DNA from: Perca fluviatilis
Taxonomy: Eukaryota > Chordata > Actinopteri > Perciformes > Percidae
Length of the DNA: 64,000 bases
Direction of reading: 5' to 3'
Assembly (NCBI RefSeq): GCF_010015445.1
Contig: NC_053116.1
Span: forward strand, 27,460,285 to 27,524,284
Position 1 is the first letter of the stretch. Every line of letters starts with the position of its first letter. A model generated the notes under the pieces. It saw only the letters and a program-made list of their open reading frames with translations. It did not search any database and was not told the DNA's origin. This document shows positions 46,394-58,291 of this stretch, in pieces. A program made the position numbers and the translations under genes.

Positions 46394-48480
46394 CTGGAAT
46401 AATGGGAGAGGAAAGTCATTGTGAAGAATGTTACTGCTGTGTTAACATGTAAACAGTAGTTTACTGTTGTAAGTTTTGCAGATGGTGTCCCAATTTAGAT
46501 CTGTTCTGACTTGTAATAGTAGTAAAAGCACAAGTGCTACTAACATTAATGTTATTAGCACTAACATATATATTGTATATAACATTAATGTTGTTCATTA
46601 TCATGAATAACCTTTTTTAATACCAATGCATATGCATAATTTTAGTGTGGTAGCTGGTTAAGTGGATGTAGTTTTAACTCCTTTCTATACAATAAGGCAG
46701 TTCAATCCATAACAACGCATTTTTATTTCAGAAACGTATTACTTTTAAGGCTTAATCTGAAAAGTAACTTGTATATACTTTTAAATTGTATGTCAATTCA
46801 ATACTTGCGAAAATGTTCTTAGATGCCAGAGAGAAAGCATAAGCTAAGGCTAAGCAATACCAGGGCCCTGAAATTGGAGCACCTAACTTGATTGTAGCCT
46901 TAATTAATTGTATTGATTACACCTGTGCACCTGACTAATTGGTCTTCTTTTTGATGAGGTGTTCCAAGTCTGACTTTGGGCGTTACCTATTTAGCTTATA
47001 ACATGGATAGCAATGTTAAACCTTTTTAGAGAGAAACTCTGATAGACCGCGGATACCGAAGAAAACTGCAATTAGTTCAACAGCTAGCTAGCTAGAATGT
47101 TGACATGCGAATGCTTTGCATCCTAGCATGCTAGCGTTATCATCTTAGCACCTTAGTTATGCTATCTAACATTACGTGGTATCGGTGGTATCATGCTAAT
47201 GATAAATCACCGCAGTAGCGCTAACCTCGCTGACAAACTGAGTCATGTTTCTCTCAAAATCTCCTTCACTGATATCCTAACTAAGTTTTTGTTTTTTACT
47301 TTTGAAATATCTCTAAATATCATCTTCTTACTGTCAATTGACTTAACCCTTGTGTGGTCCTTCGGGTCCCAGTGACCCGAAGGACCACACAAGGATTATG
47401 TACTTCCCTTTACTTTGTTGAGAATTGCTCTCTAAACCCTGTTTGTGTAAAGTAAGTAAGTAAAGTTTATTTCTAGAACACATTTAAACACAGTTTAAGC
47501 TGACCAAAATGCTGTACAAACAAGAACTAAGGTGCTGTATTAACCCTTGTTTAGAGAGCAATTCTCAACAAAGTAAACGGAAGTACATAATCCTTGTGTT
47601 GTCCTTCGGGTCACTGGGACCCGAAGGACAACACAAGGGTTAAGCCGCCATCATTCAGATGAAAGAAGCTTCTGATTGATGAAAAAAGCTCATCCTAGGT
47701 GGTAGTTGTTACTATTTGCCCTGGGTCGCTCCTCTTAGGCTGCATAGCCTCAAGAGGCTGCTCCGCCTCCTCTGATTGGTGTAGGCGTAGCCTAAACTCG
47801 TTTACTTTCCAGAGGAACTGTTAGTGTTAAGGTCACTGGATCAGATATATTAACAAGATTGTGTCTTCTTAGACAGTAAGAGGTAATATATTCAGTTTGT
47901 GTGTGTTTGTGTGGCAATGCCTGTTGAGAGAAAGTTGTTTACGTTCAGCCTTAAACTATATCTCTTGACACTGCAGTGCTCTCTCTCGGACCTTCGCAAA
48001 TCTTTTCTCCTTTGGGTTTTACTTCTTTCTATCAAAATATCTCTTTCTCTATCTCTTTCTCTCATGCATGTACAGAGATGCTCTGAGAGGGTCTATTGTT
48101 TGTAACTGATGTCCCTGCTGTGTCCAGGTGTGTGTGTTATTTCATGCATGAGAAAATTTAGTGGTCATATAAGCGTATTGCTTGATAAAGCCATATGGCT
48201 GCACTGACATGGCATCTGTATTGTATTATTATCAGTTCACATGCAATATGCTCAAGTATCCATCTTTTGATGCATGTGTATTTGCACAATGTGTCTTATT
48301 ACGTTTGCTTCGCATGTCTTATTACATGTAATCAGAATTCCAACTGCTGCATGTGAGTGACTTTTTTCATAGAATGTTCATTTGAAAAAATATATGTGAT
48401 CATTGTCTGTAGTGGTCTGTAGATATATACACCAACAGTAAGCATTTAAAACTTGTGATTCTTGTGTATTTGTAACTAAC
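46394..48480. other. celsr3 intron, 2.1 kb
   Basis: AT-rich; contains the piggyBac-like MITE of 47347-47639. The rest shows no gene or repeat I can name. Confidence 0.7.
47347..47639. mobile_element. piggyBac-like MITE with long hairpin ends
   Basis: A 293-bp element flanked by TTAA on both sides (47343-47346 and 47640-47643), with ends CCCTTGTGTGGTCCTTCGGG (left) and its inverted counterpart. The inverted repeats extend about 95 bp inward, to GAATTGCTCTCTAAA. Each end is itself a hairpin: CCTTGTGTGGTCCTTCGGGT faces its own complement across CCAGT-type loops. TTAA duplications and CCCT ends are the piggyBac hallmark. No coding sequence. Confidence 0.88.
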
Positions 48481-48824
48481 CTCCATCTGTGTCAGTGACG
48501 TCAGCCTCGGCCTGTTCAGGTACAGCTGTTCCTCCAGGGTCTCAGAGGGGAAGAAGAGTCCACCGGGCAACGCAGCAGAGAAGCTGACATTCAGGATCCC
48601 GCCCGGCGCAGCATCCAGATCGGGCTGGATATTGAAGATGAAAACATCCTCGACAGGCACAGAGAGCACTGCTGACACGCCTTCCAGGAAGTTACCCAGC
48701 AGTGGTGACAGGAAGTGCTCCTGGGACATGTTCTGGAGGCGGACAGTGACACTGCTGCCCAACATGTCCTCTGTGATGATGAGGACACGCAGAACACACT
48801 GGGCTGAAATGCTGTGGACGCCAT
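48481..48824 (-). CDS. celsr3: celsr3 window exon 1: SEA-like segment after cadherins
   Basis: This 344-bp exon encodes about 114 residues, beginning DGVHSISAQCVLRV and ending LTSLTQME. It corresponds to the membrane-adjacent, SEA-like domain between the last cadherin repeat and the first EGF of CELSR proteins. Recognisable family motifs are the ITEDML block, RLQNMSQEHFLSPLLGNFLE and VFIFNIQPD. The acceptor is TTCAG before AT at 48824 (entering in phase 1), and the donor is GAG/GTTAGT at 48480 (phase 0). QNMS and NVS are possible N-glycosylation sequons. The preceding exon should carry the cadherin repeats; no cadherin-like frame occurs between 48825 and 64000, so it lies upstream of the window. 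The next exon follows after a 2.1-kb intron. Confidence 0.9.
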
Positions 48825-51400
48825 CTGAAGAGAAGAGAGCGGAGGAAAAAATGTTAGGTAAAAGAATATAGGTGCTCATTCATGAGGTGTATAGAAGACA
48901 GACAAAAGGGTTAGTAGGTGAAGGAGATAGAGAAAGATAGAGAGGTTTGGAAAGACAACTAACTGTAGGAGGGAGATAGATGAAGGGGGAGGCATGAGGG
49001 AGAAGGGTCAAAGAGTGAAAGGGATAAAGATCAGCGCAACAGAGGTAAAGAGACAGCAATAAATGAATGGGAGCCAGAGAGGAAGGATTACAAAGGCAAA
49101 GCGAAAAGGTGAGAAGATTAGGCTTTAAATTATGTAAGAATTGATCTGCTGTGAAGGAAGTTTCCAGTTTCAAATATGTTTTTTATTCAACCACCCTCAA
49201 ATCTGTTAGTTTCCTAGCCATAATCTGAGTTTTGTTTTAATGCATATATGTATGTAACAGTTGTCTTACATTTTTACATGACAAGCAGGTTAAAAAAGGC
49301 ACACAATTTGTTATACTTTGAGGTGAATTGTCAAATTTGTAATGTCCACAACCAACCCTGTTTACTACAAAACACTTTTGTATACTGCCATATAAGTTTT
49401 AGAGGCAAAAAATGGCTCCCTGGATTACTTTCACTGGCAATATTTTCTTTTTCCATTCCAGGAAGTGTGATATTTTTATAACAGACGTCATAGGGAGCAG
49501 GTTGATGTGGATGGTTGGGCATACAAAACACAGGACTTTGACACAGGGTTTCCTGTTTCCCACTTGTTGTTTGAGGCTAAAACACAGGTTGAGCTTAAAG
49601 TTGTGGAAAGATGGTGTTTTTAATGGTTTTGGTTCAATATTTACCATCTAGTAATGTTTAAGAGACTCTCTTTTCCTAAGCATTACCAAGTGCTTTAAGA
49701 CTTACAAAATATATAAGCCATGTAAGTAAGCCAAGAGCTGCCTGCTGGGTATTGCTACACATACACAGACACACAAATGAGGATGTCAAATAGTTTGGTG
49801 GTTACCTTGCTAGCTAATGAAGGACATGATGATGGTCTTGTTTGTAATTGTGACCTAAATCTAGAAACAAATTATGTTCATCAGATGTTCACATCCACTT
49901 AAAATGTGATTTTATTTAGCCATACTTAAACTATTACAATATCGGTCACATAGCCAGCGTTTTTTTGTTTTGTATCTATATATTTAGCTAAACATACAGC
50001 TAAACATCCTTCATGATAGATTTGTGATATACAGTAAGACGGTATGGTCATTTTATGAAAGCAACATCACCGTTGTTAGCAAAGATATTGCAATTCTTTA
50101 ATTGTATGTTCCAGTAAGAGAGGGAAAACTGAAATCTAGATTTATTTGTGAGCCAGGAAGTGGGTTTCAAGTCTTGTGCATGTGATTGAACAAGCCACAC
50201 AGAGACAGAGAAAAAGAGAGATAGAGAGGTATCACAGAGTGTTCTCATGCAGAAAACATCATCTCCCCCGTCTCCGCACAGTCAGCTTCAGTTACAAATT
50301 CAACACAGCGTTCCTTTTCTCTGTAACCCGTCACTACTACAAAATGAGTTTGTAGGCATCACAGCAGGTCACAACCGTCACAAACAAACCGTTTCAACAA
50401 CAGACAGAGATATGTTTCATCTACGCTGGATGCAAACACAGTCCAGTACTGGGCTGCATTGTATATCGTAAAGCAATTTGGTGCGACAAGCTGGCTAATA
50501 AGCTACAAAAGAAAACAAATGCACATGACCACACCGCCTTGAGGAGGCAATTTTCTGCTGTGGCACCGAGGTGCTGTGAAGGTGAAACAGGGTGAACGAT
50601 AAGACAGAGAATGAAAGAGTAAGAATGCAATACACGAGGGGTCTCAATGCAAAAAGGGCATGGCAAGTGGTGGAAAGAAAAAATGAATGAGAATGAGAAA
50701 AATAAAAACGGCAAGAAAGCAATGGATGGAGGGTGAGGGGTAAAAGAGACAGAGGGAGGATGTTGACACAGGGAGGCAACGGAGGGTGAAGGAGGTTTAC
50801 TAGAAACTGGAAAAAGCAAAAGAGATGATGGAGGGAAAGAGAATGAGGGCTTTCAACCAGGGATTAATGAAAAAGAGAGAGAGCACTATAAATATGGAAA
50901 CTCACAATCAATACTAATTTACTGTTAAAGTTAGTTTAAATAATTGATTGATTATTTGTTCTTTTCTTTCCCTTTGCTAATACTGTAGTACAATTTGAGA
51001 GGTTATTGAATTGATGAAATTGTAAATTTAATTTAATTTATAGTTGAGTAGAGTTGATTACCATCATTTACAATTTGTAACTTATTTGCTTTTGACAGAA
51101 ATTGTCAAACAGACAGAAAGGAAGAAAGGAGTGAAGGAAACTAGAAAGGCATAAAAGAAAAAGAGAGGCAAATTATAGTAAATGTTAGAGAAGGAAGGAC
51201 ACAAGAAAATGACTCAAGAAAACGAGCGAGATGTAGACAGATGAAAAAAGCCAGAGAGAAAAACTGAATAAATAGAGAAAGAGATAGAGAGAGATGTAGA
51301 GAAAAGAGAACGAGAGAGGGGTGGAGGGAGGGGGGTTGGGTTGGGTGGCAGCTGGTTTGATTACTGGATTATGAGGAGCCTCACTCCCCACTGACCTCTG

Positions 51401-51402
<2 letters not shown>

Positions 51403-51465
<63 letters not shown>

Positions 51466-51484
51466 TACACACACACACACACAC
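51403..51484. repeat. (CA)n microsatellite
   Basis: About 80 bp with one GATA interruption, next to a purine-rich block (51090-51330). Confidence 0.97.
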
Positions 51485-51833
51485 AACAACATCCAGAGCC
51501 CTTCGTAATAAATGAAGGAGTGGCATGAAGGGCCAGAGGAGGAAAAACTCCCACAGAAAATCATCAGGGAACATTTTAATGGAATAATTAGTGGAAATAG
51601 ATGGATGAAAAGACAGACAGACGGACAGATGTCTGACTTTAAAATAACATACAGTATTAGGTGAAGTAATTAAATGTCACCTCGTCTTCTGGGGCTAAAA
51701 ACCAGCTTTATTATCAGCCCTCTGGATCACGATGCAAAGACGCAGCAGTAATTGACGCTGATCTCCCATTGTCATTAAAATGAGACAGGGATCTATGAAA
51801 AGACCCGGGATAATCTCCTGGAGTAGGACCCAA

Positions 51834-51836
<3 letters not shown>

Positions 51837-51900
<64 letters not shown>

Positions 51901-51910
51901 CACACACACA
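51837..51910. repeat. (CA)n microsatellite
   Basis: About 57 bp of CA, then TATATA and a further short CA tract. Confidence 0.96.
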
Positions 51911-52068
51911 TCCATCACAAATGCACATATTCACACTAATTCTGTACACATACAAAAATATACCCATCATTGACACAGAGCAATCTCTGGCCCCTGACTC
52001 TAACTTTAACCATCACATCTACATGCCTAACACCGACCCTTTCCCTAGTAACCTAAATCTGACTAACA

Positions 52069-52180
52069 TTAAAGGAGTAGTCAGACATTGTGGGACATAT
52101 GCTTATTTGCTTTCTTGTCGAGAGTTAGGTATAGGCAGTCTCATGTCTGCACGGTAAATATGAAGCTAGAGTCAGGAGGC

Positions 52181-52232
<52 letters not shown>
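52069..52232. repeat. Truncated dispersed repeat ending in (CT)n(CA)n
   Basis: TTAAAGGAGTAGTCAGACAT, CTTATTTGCTTTCTTGTCGA and GGTAAATATGAAGCTAGAGT are familiar text of a common fish interspersed repeat. It breaks off at 52179 into (CT)n then (CA)n to 52232. Confidence 0.6.
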
Positions 52233-52233
<1 letters not shown>

Positions 52234-52741
52234 TAATCCTATTGGCAAGTATGCACTGAATTTGTACCCCTAATTTGTACCTTTTATTTCAAACGGATAT
52301 TTCAAACCACTTACTCAACGCTTTATTCCAATTGCTGGAAGATTGTGCTGCTTTTCTCCTCTTTGCCTCTAACCAATCCGTCTGCACCAAGGTTATTTAT
52401 TCCCTCGTTTGACACACTGTTTTGTGAGCAATTGCCATGTTGGCCTCCTGCAGATTGTGTGCACTTCACTGTTTTCTGATAAGAACAAAAATATGACAAT
52501 TTCCTCTGCCAGGCACACTGAACATTTTCCCTGTGAGTCTCACAGGCTCCCAAGAATCCCCTTTGGTGGCCCACAGGGGACAACAGTCATTCAAACAGGA
52601 ACATTTGACAACTCAACAAAACATGTAAACAGGCTAACATGAAATATGGTACTCCTGAATATCAGTGCTCCCTGACAGTTTTTAACTTCACCTTATCAGC
52701 CTTCAGGGGTAAGCAGCCATTACATTCTGACAGTTAACCTG

Positions 52742-52743
<2 letters not shown>

Positions 52744-52775
<32 letters not shown>
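52744..52775. repeat. (CA)n microsatellite
   Basis: A short pure CA tract of about 32 bp. Confidence 0.95.
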
Positions 52776-52777
<2 letters not shown>

Positions 52778-55577
52778 AATTTGGTTTCCCTTTCTTTCTA
52801 CAGTCTAATTTGGCCAACCTGCATCAGCACAGGGCTATTTACTCATCCCTCATGTATGAAACCAATGGGAGGTTTGAAATAGAAAAGAAAAACAACCATT
52901 CAAGCTAAATGGCCATTTCAGCAATTAGAACCACCAAACTCTGTCCACTCCTGGCAGGTCTACTTTTACTCAGGTACATAATATGCTAGTTCTGCTAAAA
53001 ATACAAAAGTCTTACCAATAAGTCTGCAGAAAAATAAAGGCCATTTTCCAAAACAAGTTAGGTTTTAACTTTTTTTGTAACAACTGAGGATTGTCGTTAC
53101 AGCATGGGAATCTCACTAAAATCTGGTATAACACTAAGCCTAATTATAATGTTTCCTGCTGTGTTAAAAAGCACATGTTTTTCCAGAAGCTCAATAAGGA
53201 AAAGGTGCTTTCGGTAAAAGTAGTTGAGTGTTAGAAACTGTTTGCAGGGATTCCTTACTTCAGCTCAAGTTTGACTTTAAAGCACAAAGTTATTGTGCTA
53301 GATACACAAACTTGTATCAGATTCCCCTCTGTTACTAAAAAACATCCACCTAAAGAATAATTTCCCACAAAAAGTCAGACATTATCAGCTACAAAAATGG
53401 TCCATTTACAGACATGAACCTGTCTCTCATTTGGCCCTCAGACAACATTTTGATCAACAAGGGTAAATAAATACAGTAATAGTAACCACACATGCATCCT
53501 TGTATTTTATAGACAATAATTCAAATGATTTATCAATTGAAGAAATTATTATATAGTTAGTATAGATAGTTAATGACTTGGCCACTTCAGAGCCATTTAC
53601 GTCGTATAAGATATTGAACTGAATATTCAATTCAGAAATAAGGTTAAGCTGTCTAAGAAGGCCAATAATGATGCTTGATAAAGAGAGAGAATCCAGTGTG
53701 TACAAGGACATAAGTCACCAACTATACTTTAAATTCCTGCCAAAGCTTATGGGAGTCTCAGGTTTCAATCATTTTGTCAGACAATATATCACATCAGTGG
53801 AAAGACATGGAGCAGTTGTGATTTACTTTTGAATCCTGGTGAGAGGTGAGTAAGGGCGATCTTGTCCATAACTTCCCAATAAGCCAGGAAGTCATAACTA
53901 ATGCATCGCCCTTTTTCAAGGCACTCTGCATGCATCGAAACAATAAAACATTAATAACCTCCAAACTCAAAACCCACAAATGGAAGGTTATTTTGGCGTC
54001 TTTAGCACCACGGGAAAACAAAGCATTTCGTAAATAGCAACTCAGAGACGCTTCTGCGAGCTTTCATTGCTCCTGTGGGCTTCGAGCCAACATTTTTCCC
54101 TTCATGTGTCCGCACTTCAAAGAGGGAGGAGAGCTCGGGGCTGGCGTGCATAAAGCCTCTAAGAATAAACACACTGATCCGGAATCATCAGCGATGTCCC
54201 ATGGATGTGTGAATATCAATACGCCATGAGAGAGAGGCTGGCCTCTGATCAGTGCTGCGGCTCTAAGATGCTTTGTGGGTACACGGTCCCCAGCGTTTCA
54301 AAGGGTTGAAGGAGTTCAGTGCTATCTCCCTGTGCCAGGTAGCCTGACTAATAGCACACTCAAAGCTTCGTGAATGTCAGAGCATCCCGAGCTTGCCTCC
54401 TGGAAAATCCAGACGGAAATAGTCTGCAAAGTAGTGTACAATAGAAGCCCACAGCTGGAGCTGAAAACAGCCTCAGAAACATTTTTAAAAGCTGCAATAC
54501 AGGGCAGGAGGATGGGTCACATGGCAGAGTCCTGGCATTTTCCTTTGACGGTGAAAGCAAGAAAGTCACAGCAGGTTTGGAGATACTGCTCAGGTGGTTT
54601 GTGAAGATGTTAAGAAAAAGTTCTATCATTATTTTGTCTAAAAAAACTCAGAAGTCACAGATTCTTTGAAATTAAAGGGGAGCTGCTTAAAAAGACACCT
54701 TTGTGGTTTCATAGTTACATTATTAAGCGTTTAAGACAATAAATGTAGGAAGCTCCTTGGTGTCCTGCTCGTAGACATATCAGCTACACGTGACATGACC
54801 ATCGATAGGCACACAAGCTGTTTGTCCCAATGTACAGGTTTTCAAAATGACTAAATTAAGTATTTGAAAAAGCCTATGCTTGATTTTTGAATGTGCTGTT
54901 ATTGTAACCTTTTGTACCACAGTGAGAAAAGAGCTGCACACAGGTGGAGAAAATGAAAACACACTGCAAATGTTGGTGCAACAGTTTGATGAAGTTTAAA
55001 AAAAAAAAAGCTTTCAATCTTAGAAAAGCATTGAGCTTTCTATTGTGAAGTTTGATTGGCAATGGCCTTCTATAGTTGCAGTTTGATTGACGTCTGTTGG
55101 TGCGCTTATTCTAACATTTTCTCTTAGTAAAAAATGGTAAAGTACATTTCTTGTTTACTAACAGTATACTGTGACAAGTGTGTAGTACAAACTGTAGCCT
55201 ATTGGCTACATTTAGTATGTGATATGGAAAAGGGGACACACTGAAGAACAAATCTGGGGTTTCAAGACGGTCTATCATATCAACTATAAAACATGTTTCA
55301 GATGCAGATAAAGTCGTTCACCAGACATTAGACTTGAGGCCTCGGAGGAGGTGCAGCTGGCTGTAAAAGTAAAAGCAACGTGTTCTTCATTCAATTCTGT
55401 ACAGCTTTCAAAAATCTCCTGTATTTAAATTCAAATTCCTCCCACTGTTACTGTGGGAGGAAAACCTTGAATATCTATTTGCATGAATTAATCAAAGTTC
55501 ATATCTCACCAATAGGCATTTGTGTCAATTCAAAACATGTTTTGAATGTGTTCTCCATTTTTCTTTTATTATTCATT

Positions 55578-55640
55578 GTGGCTCTGTGTAGCTCAGTCTG
55601 TATAGGCTAACACTGCCGGGGTTAGAGGTTCAAATCCCTA
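55578..55640 (+). repeat. tRNA-like SINE head
   Basis: GTGTAGCTCAGTCTGTATAGG resembles an A box, and GGTTCAAATCC at 55627-55637 is a perfect-looking B box about 40 bp further on. No acceptor stem pairs around it and the anticodon arm is not evident, so a SINE head or tRNA relic is more likely than a functional tRNA gene. Confidence 0.55.
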
Positions 55641-56407
55641 AATGGTTAAGTCATTCACACATGGCATTGACACTGGTGTGACTAAAAGTCTAATTCAAAC
55701 TGTATGCACTCTTGGTTCTATAAGGAGTTGGGATTAAAAGGAAAAAAAGCCTGAAAGGGGAGATATATTACAACTAGCATGCAAAAACCCAAAACAGTAA
55801 AATTGGATTTAGACTGGACAAAAGCCATATGCTGTTACCCTGAAACACACTAAACACCGTCATGGTGCCTTCAACCCATTAGGTTGCAGACCATGTATCC
55901 ACAAACATGGTTTTAAATCCCATTTCACACTGTGTTGTCACATCCCTTTGTTTGGCCTTTTCCTGCCTCAGTGTTCACCGTCCTCGAAAAAGTCCTAATA
56001 AAATATGTGAGAAGGTTGAATTTTAAAAGCGCTGTGTGATACAAAAGTGTTTTATTTTTTTATTTTATGAGCTGTGTAAGTTGGCCGCAGGTCGGGGAAA
56101 TAAAACACTGCCCTTTTTAAACCCATAAACCGTTTGAGGTTGTTAACGGAGCGCACAGAGGACCATCTGATGTACAGTCACCTGAAAATAATGACTGAGA
56201 GAGAGATTTAAAGTATGAACAGCCAAAATGGCACTTCATACAAATAAGTACATAAGTGAATAAATGGATAGTTGCAAAGAGACTCAGGCGCTGGCTTGAC
56301 CGCTGATTTCTGCGCTCTGTTTGTTTTTTAAAGCCTTTTTACCCCTGAGGTCTGGGCACTCATTGTTCTCAGTGCAAAAGTAGAACAGAGTAAAAAAGCA
56401 ACACACA

Positions 56408-56408
<1 letters not shown>

Positions 56409-56462
<54 letters not shown>

Positions 56463-56472
56463 GCACACACAC
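56409..56472. repeat. (CA)n microsatellite
   Basis: About 50 bp of CA followed by GCACGCACAC variants. Confidence 0.96.
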
Positions 56473-57402
56473 AGCAGCCCCAGCAACATAATGGTTTAAC
56501 CACCCTATCACAACAGAAGCACTAATCCTATACGTTAAACCAGATACACTTAACATGCACACACACTGAAAACAAAAAGCCCTTTCGCATGCAGAGACAA
56601 AATTTTCGCCCATATCACATTTATACACACCCGCATGTCTATTGTATGGATAAATAACACAAATCTACACTCTGACCTCTCTGACATGCAGACGTGACAT
56701 CTGTTAGCAGCTGTCTGCAGCAGCAGCCATCCTCCTCCATCTTGCATTTGTCTGTTTGTATTGTGGTGCTGCTGCTGCTGCTGCGTTTAGTCTTTTCTCT
56801 CAAATGTACAACCACAAAGACATTATGTTTGTGTGGAAAAAAAAGCAGAACCATAATAATAATTTTACTTATTTTTCATGCATAAAGAAACACTTTTTGT
56901 CCACAGGCACTGTAAACAGGGCTCCACCCTATCTGTTGTTGTGGTTTTTGAGTTAAATAATTTGGTATTTTGGAGCATAAAACTGTGGACTCTTGTAAAT
57001 CATTGCAGTCACTCCAGCACCTGAGGCAGGTTGTCTGTAGCAGCTTTCATCACACCCTCTGTCGCCTGAAAAGATCCCAAATTTAAATTTTCCAAACGAT
57101 TTCTCCTGTGGGGCAGTGTAATAGTGCAGCAGTAATGGTCAGATCAGTAGGCTATGCGCAGCAAAAGGGACTCCTGTGATGCTTACTTGTGTGTGCTAAT
57201 CACTCAAACACTTCCAAAGAGAATGCACACGACTAAATAATGTTTCAATAACAATTATTAGTGTTCACATCTTACTTTGTTGATAGATGGAAATTGTGGA
57301 AACCATGCTGAAAATGGCAAAGCTTTCACAGGAACTAAGAAATTCCTCTTTGTTCCCTGCGATTGTATTCAAGGGGGAAAAGTTGTCATCAAAGCAGAAT
57401 GT

Positions 57403-58291
57403 ACGGTGGCCCTGAGAAGCCACTGCGCAGCAACTTAAGAAAACACATGCAAATAGATCACAATGCGCAACAAAAAGAAAACACACGCAAATAAACCACA
57501 ACATGCAACATAAAGAAAATCCACCCTTTGATTTTATAAATATTATTTACTCTCAAAAAATGCTATAAATCTATTTATATCTAGGGTGGTTTTTATTTAA
57601 AAAAACAGAAGCTTTGTGTTATATGTAGGGCAGTTAGCTGATTTCACCAGATGTGTTTTGAGATGGAAAGGTCAAAATGTCAAGCTGCATAATAGATTTT
57701 TCAAATGTGTTGAATATCCAACGGCCAATATAAAACCAACTTTGGCACAGTACGTTACACCACTGACTAGCCTCTTAGAGTTCAAGAAGTCATCAAAATC
57801 GATTGTTAAATCTGTAAGAAAAGAAAAAGAAGTAAGAATATAATTTTAATACTTCGTTCCCTGTGTGTGTTTTCATCCCAACCATGATCTTTTTCCTCAA
57901 TTTAACTTTTGTTTCGGTGTCTAAACTTGACGTTACCGTAGCTTTAGCCTCAACCATCTGCAGCCACGTGTGCATCACTTAAAATTGTCCTCTGGAAACA
58001 CTTCCATTTTGTTGTGGTCTATTTGCATGTGTTGTTTTATTGTTGCGTGTTGTGGTTTATTTGCATGTGTTGTCTTTATGTTGCGTGTTGTGGTTTATTT
58101 GCATGTGTTGTCTTTATGTTGCGTGTTGTGGTCTATTTGCATGTGTTGGCTTTATGTTGCGTGTTGTGGTCTATTTGCGTGCATTTTCTTATTGTTGCGT
58201 GTTGTGATCTATTTGCATGTGTTTTCTTTTTGTTGCGTGTTGTGATCTATTTGCGTGTGTTTTCTGTGCATTGGCCTCTCAGGGCCACCGT
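57403..58291. mobile_element. 889-bp DNA transposon with inverted sub-terminal arrays
   Basis: The ends ACGGTGGCCCTGAGA (left) and, inverted, ACGGTGGCCCTGAGA (right) match perfectly. Flanks CAGAATGT (57395-57402) and AAGAATGT (58292-58299) are an 8-bp duplication with one mismatch, fitting a P- or hAT-type element. Inside the right end is an array of 38-bp repeats (58014-58266), and the left end carries about two units in the opposite orientation. The central 400 bp shows no recognisable transposase. Confidence 0.83.
58014..58266. repeat. 38-bp tandem array (6 full copies plus part)
   Basis: Units start GTGGTCTATTTGCATGTGTT and end GTTGCGTGTT at exactly 38-bp spacing (58014, 58052, 58090, 58128, 58166, 58204, partial 58242). 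Five of the units contain ATTTGCAT; the others ATTTGCGT. Two related units lie inverted at 57434-57512. Confidence 0.92.

Noticed and set aside
55578..55640. Functional tRNA gene
   Set aside because: Good B box but no acceptor stem and no clear anticodon arm.
58014..58266. CRISPR-like array
   Set aside because: Repeats are contiguous without unique spacers and belong to the sub-terminal region of a transposon in a vertebrate genome.
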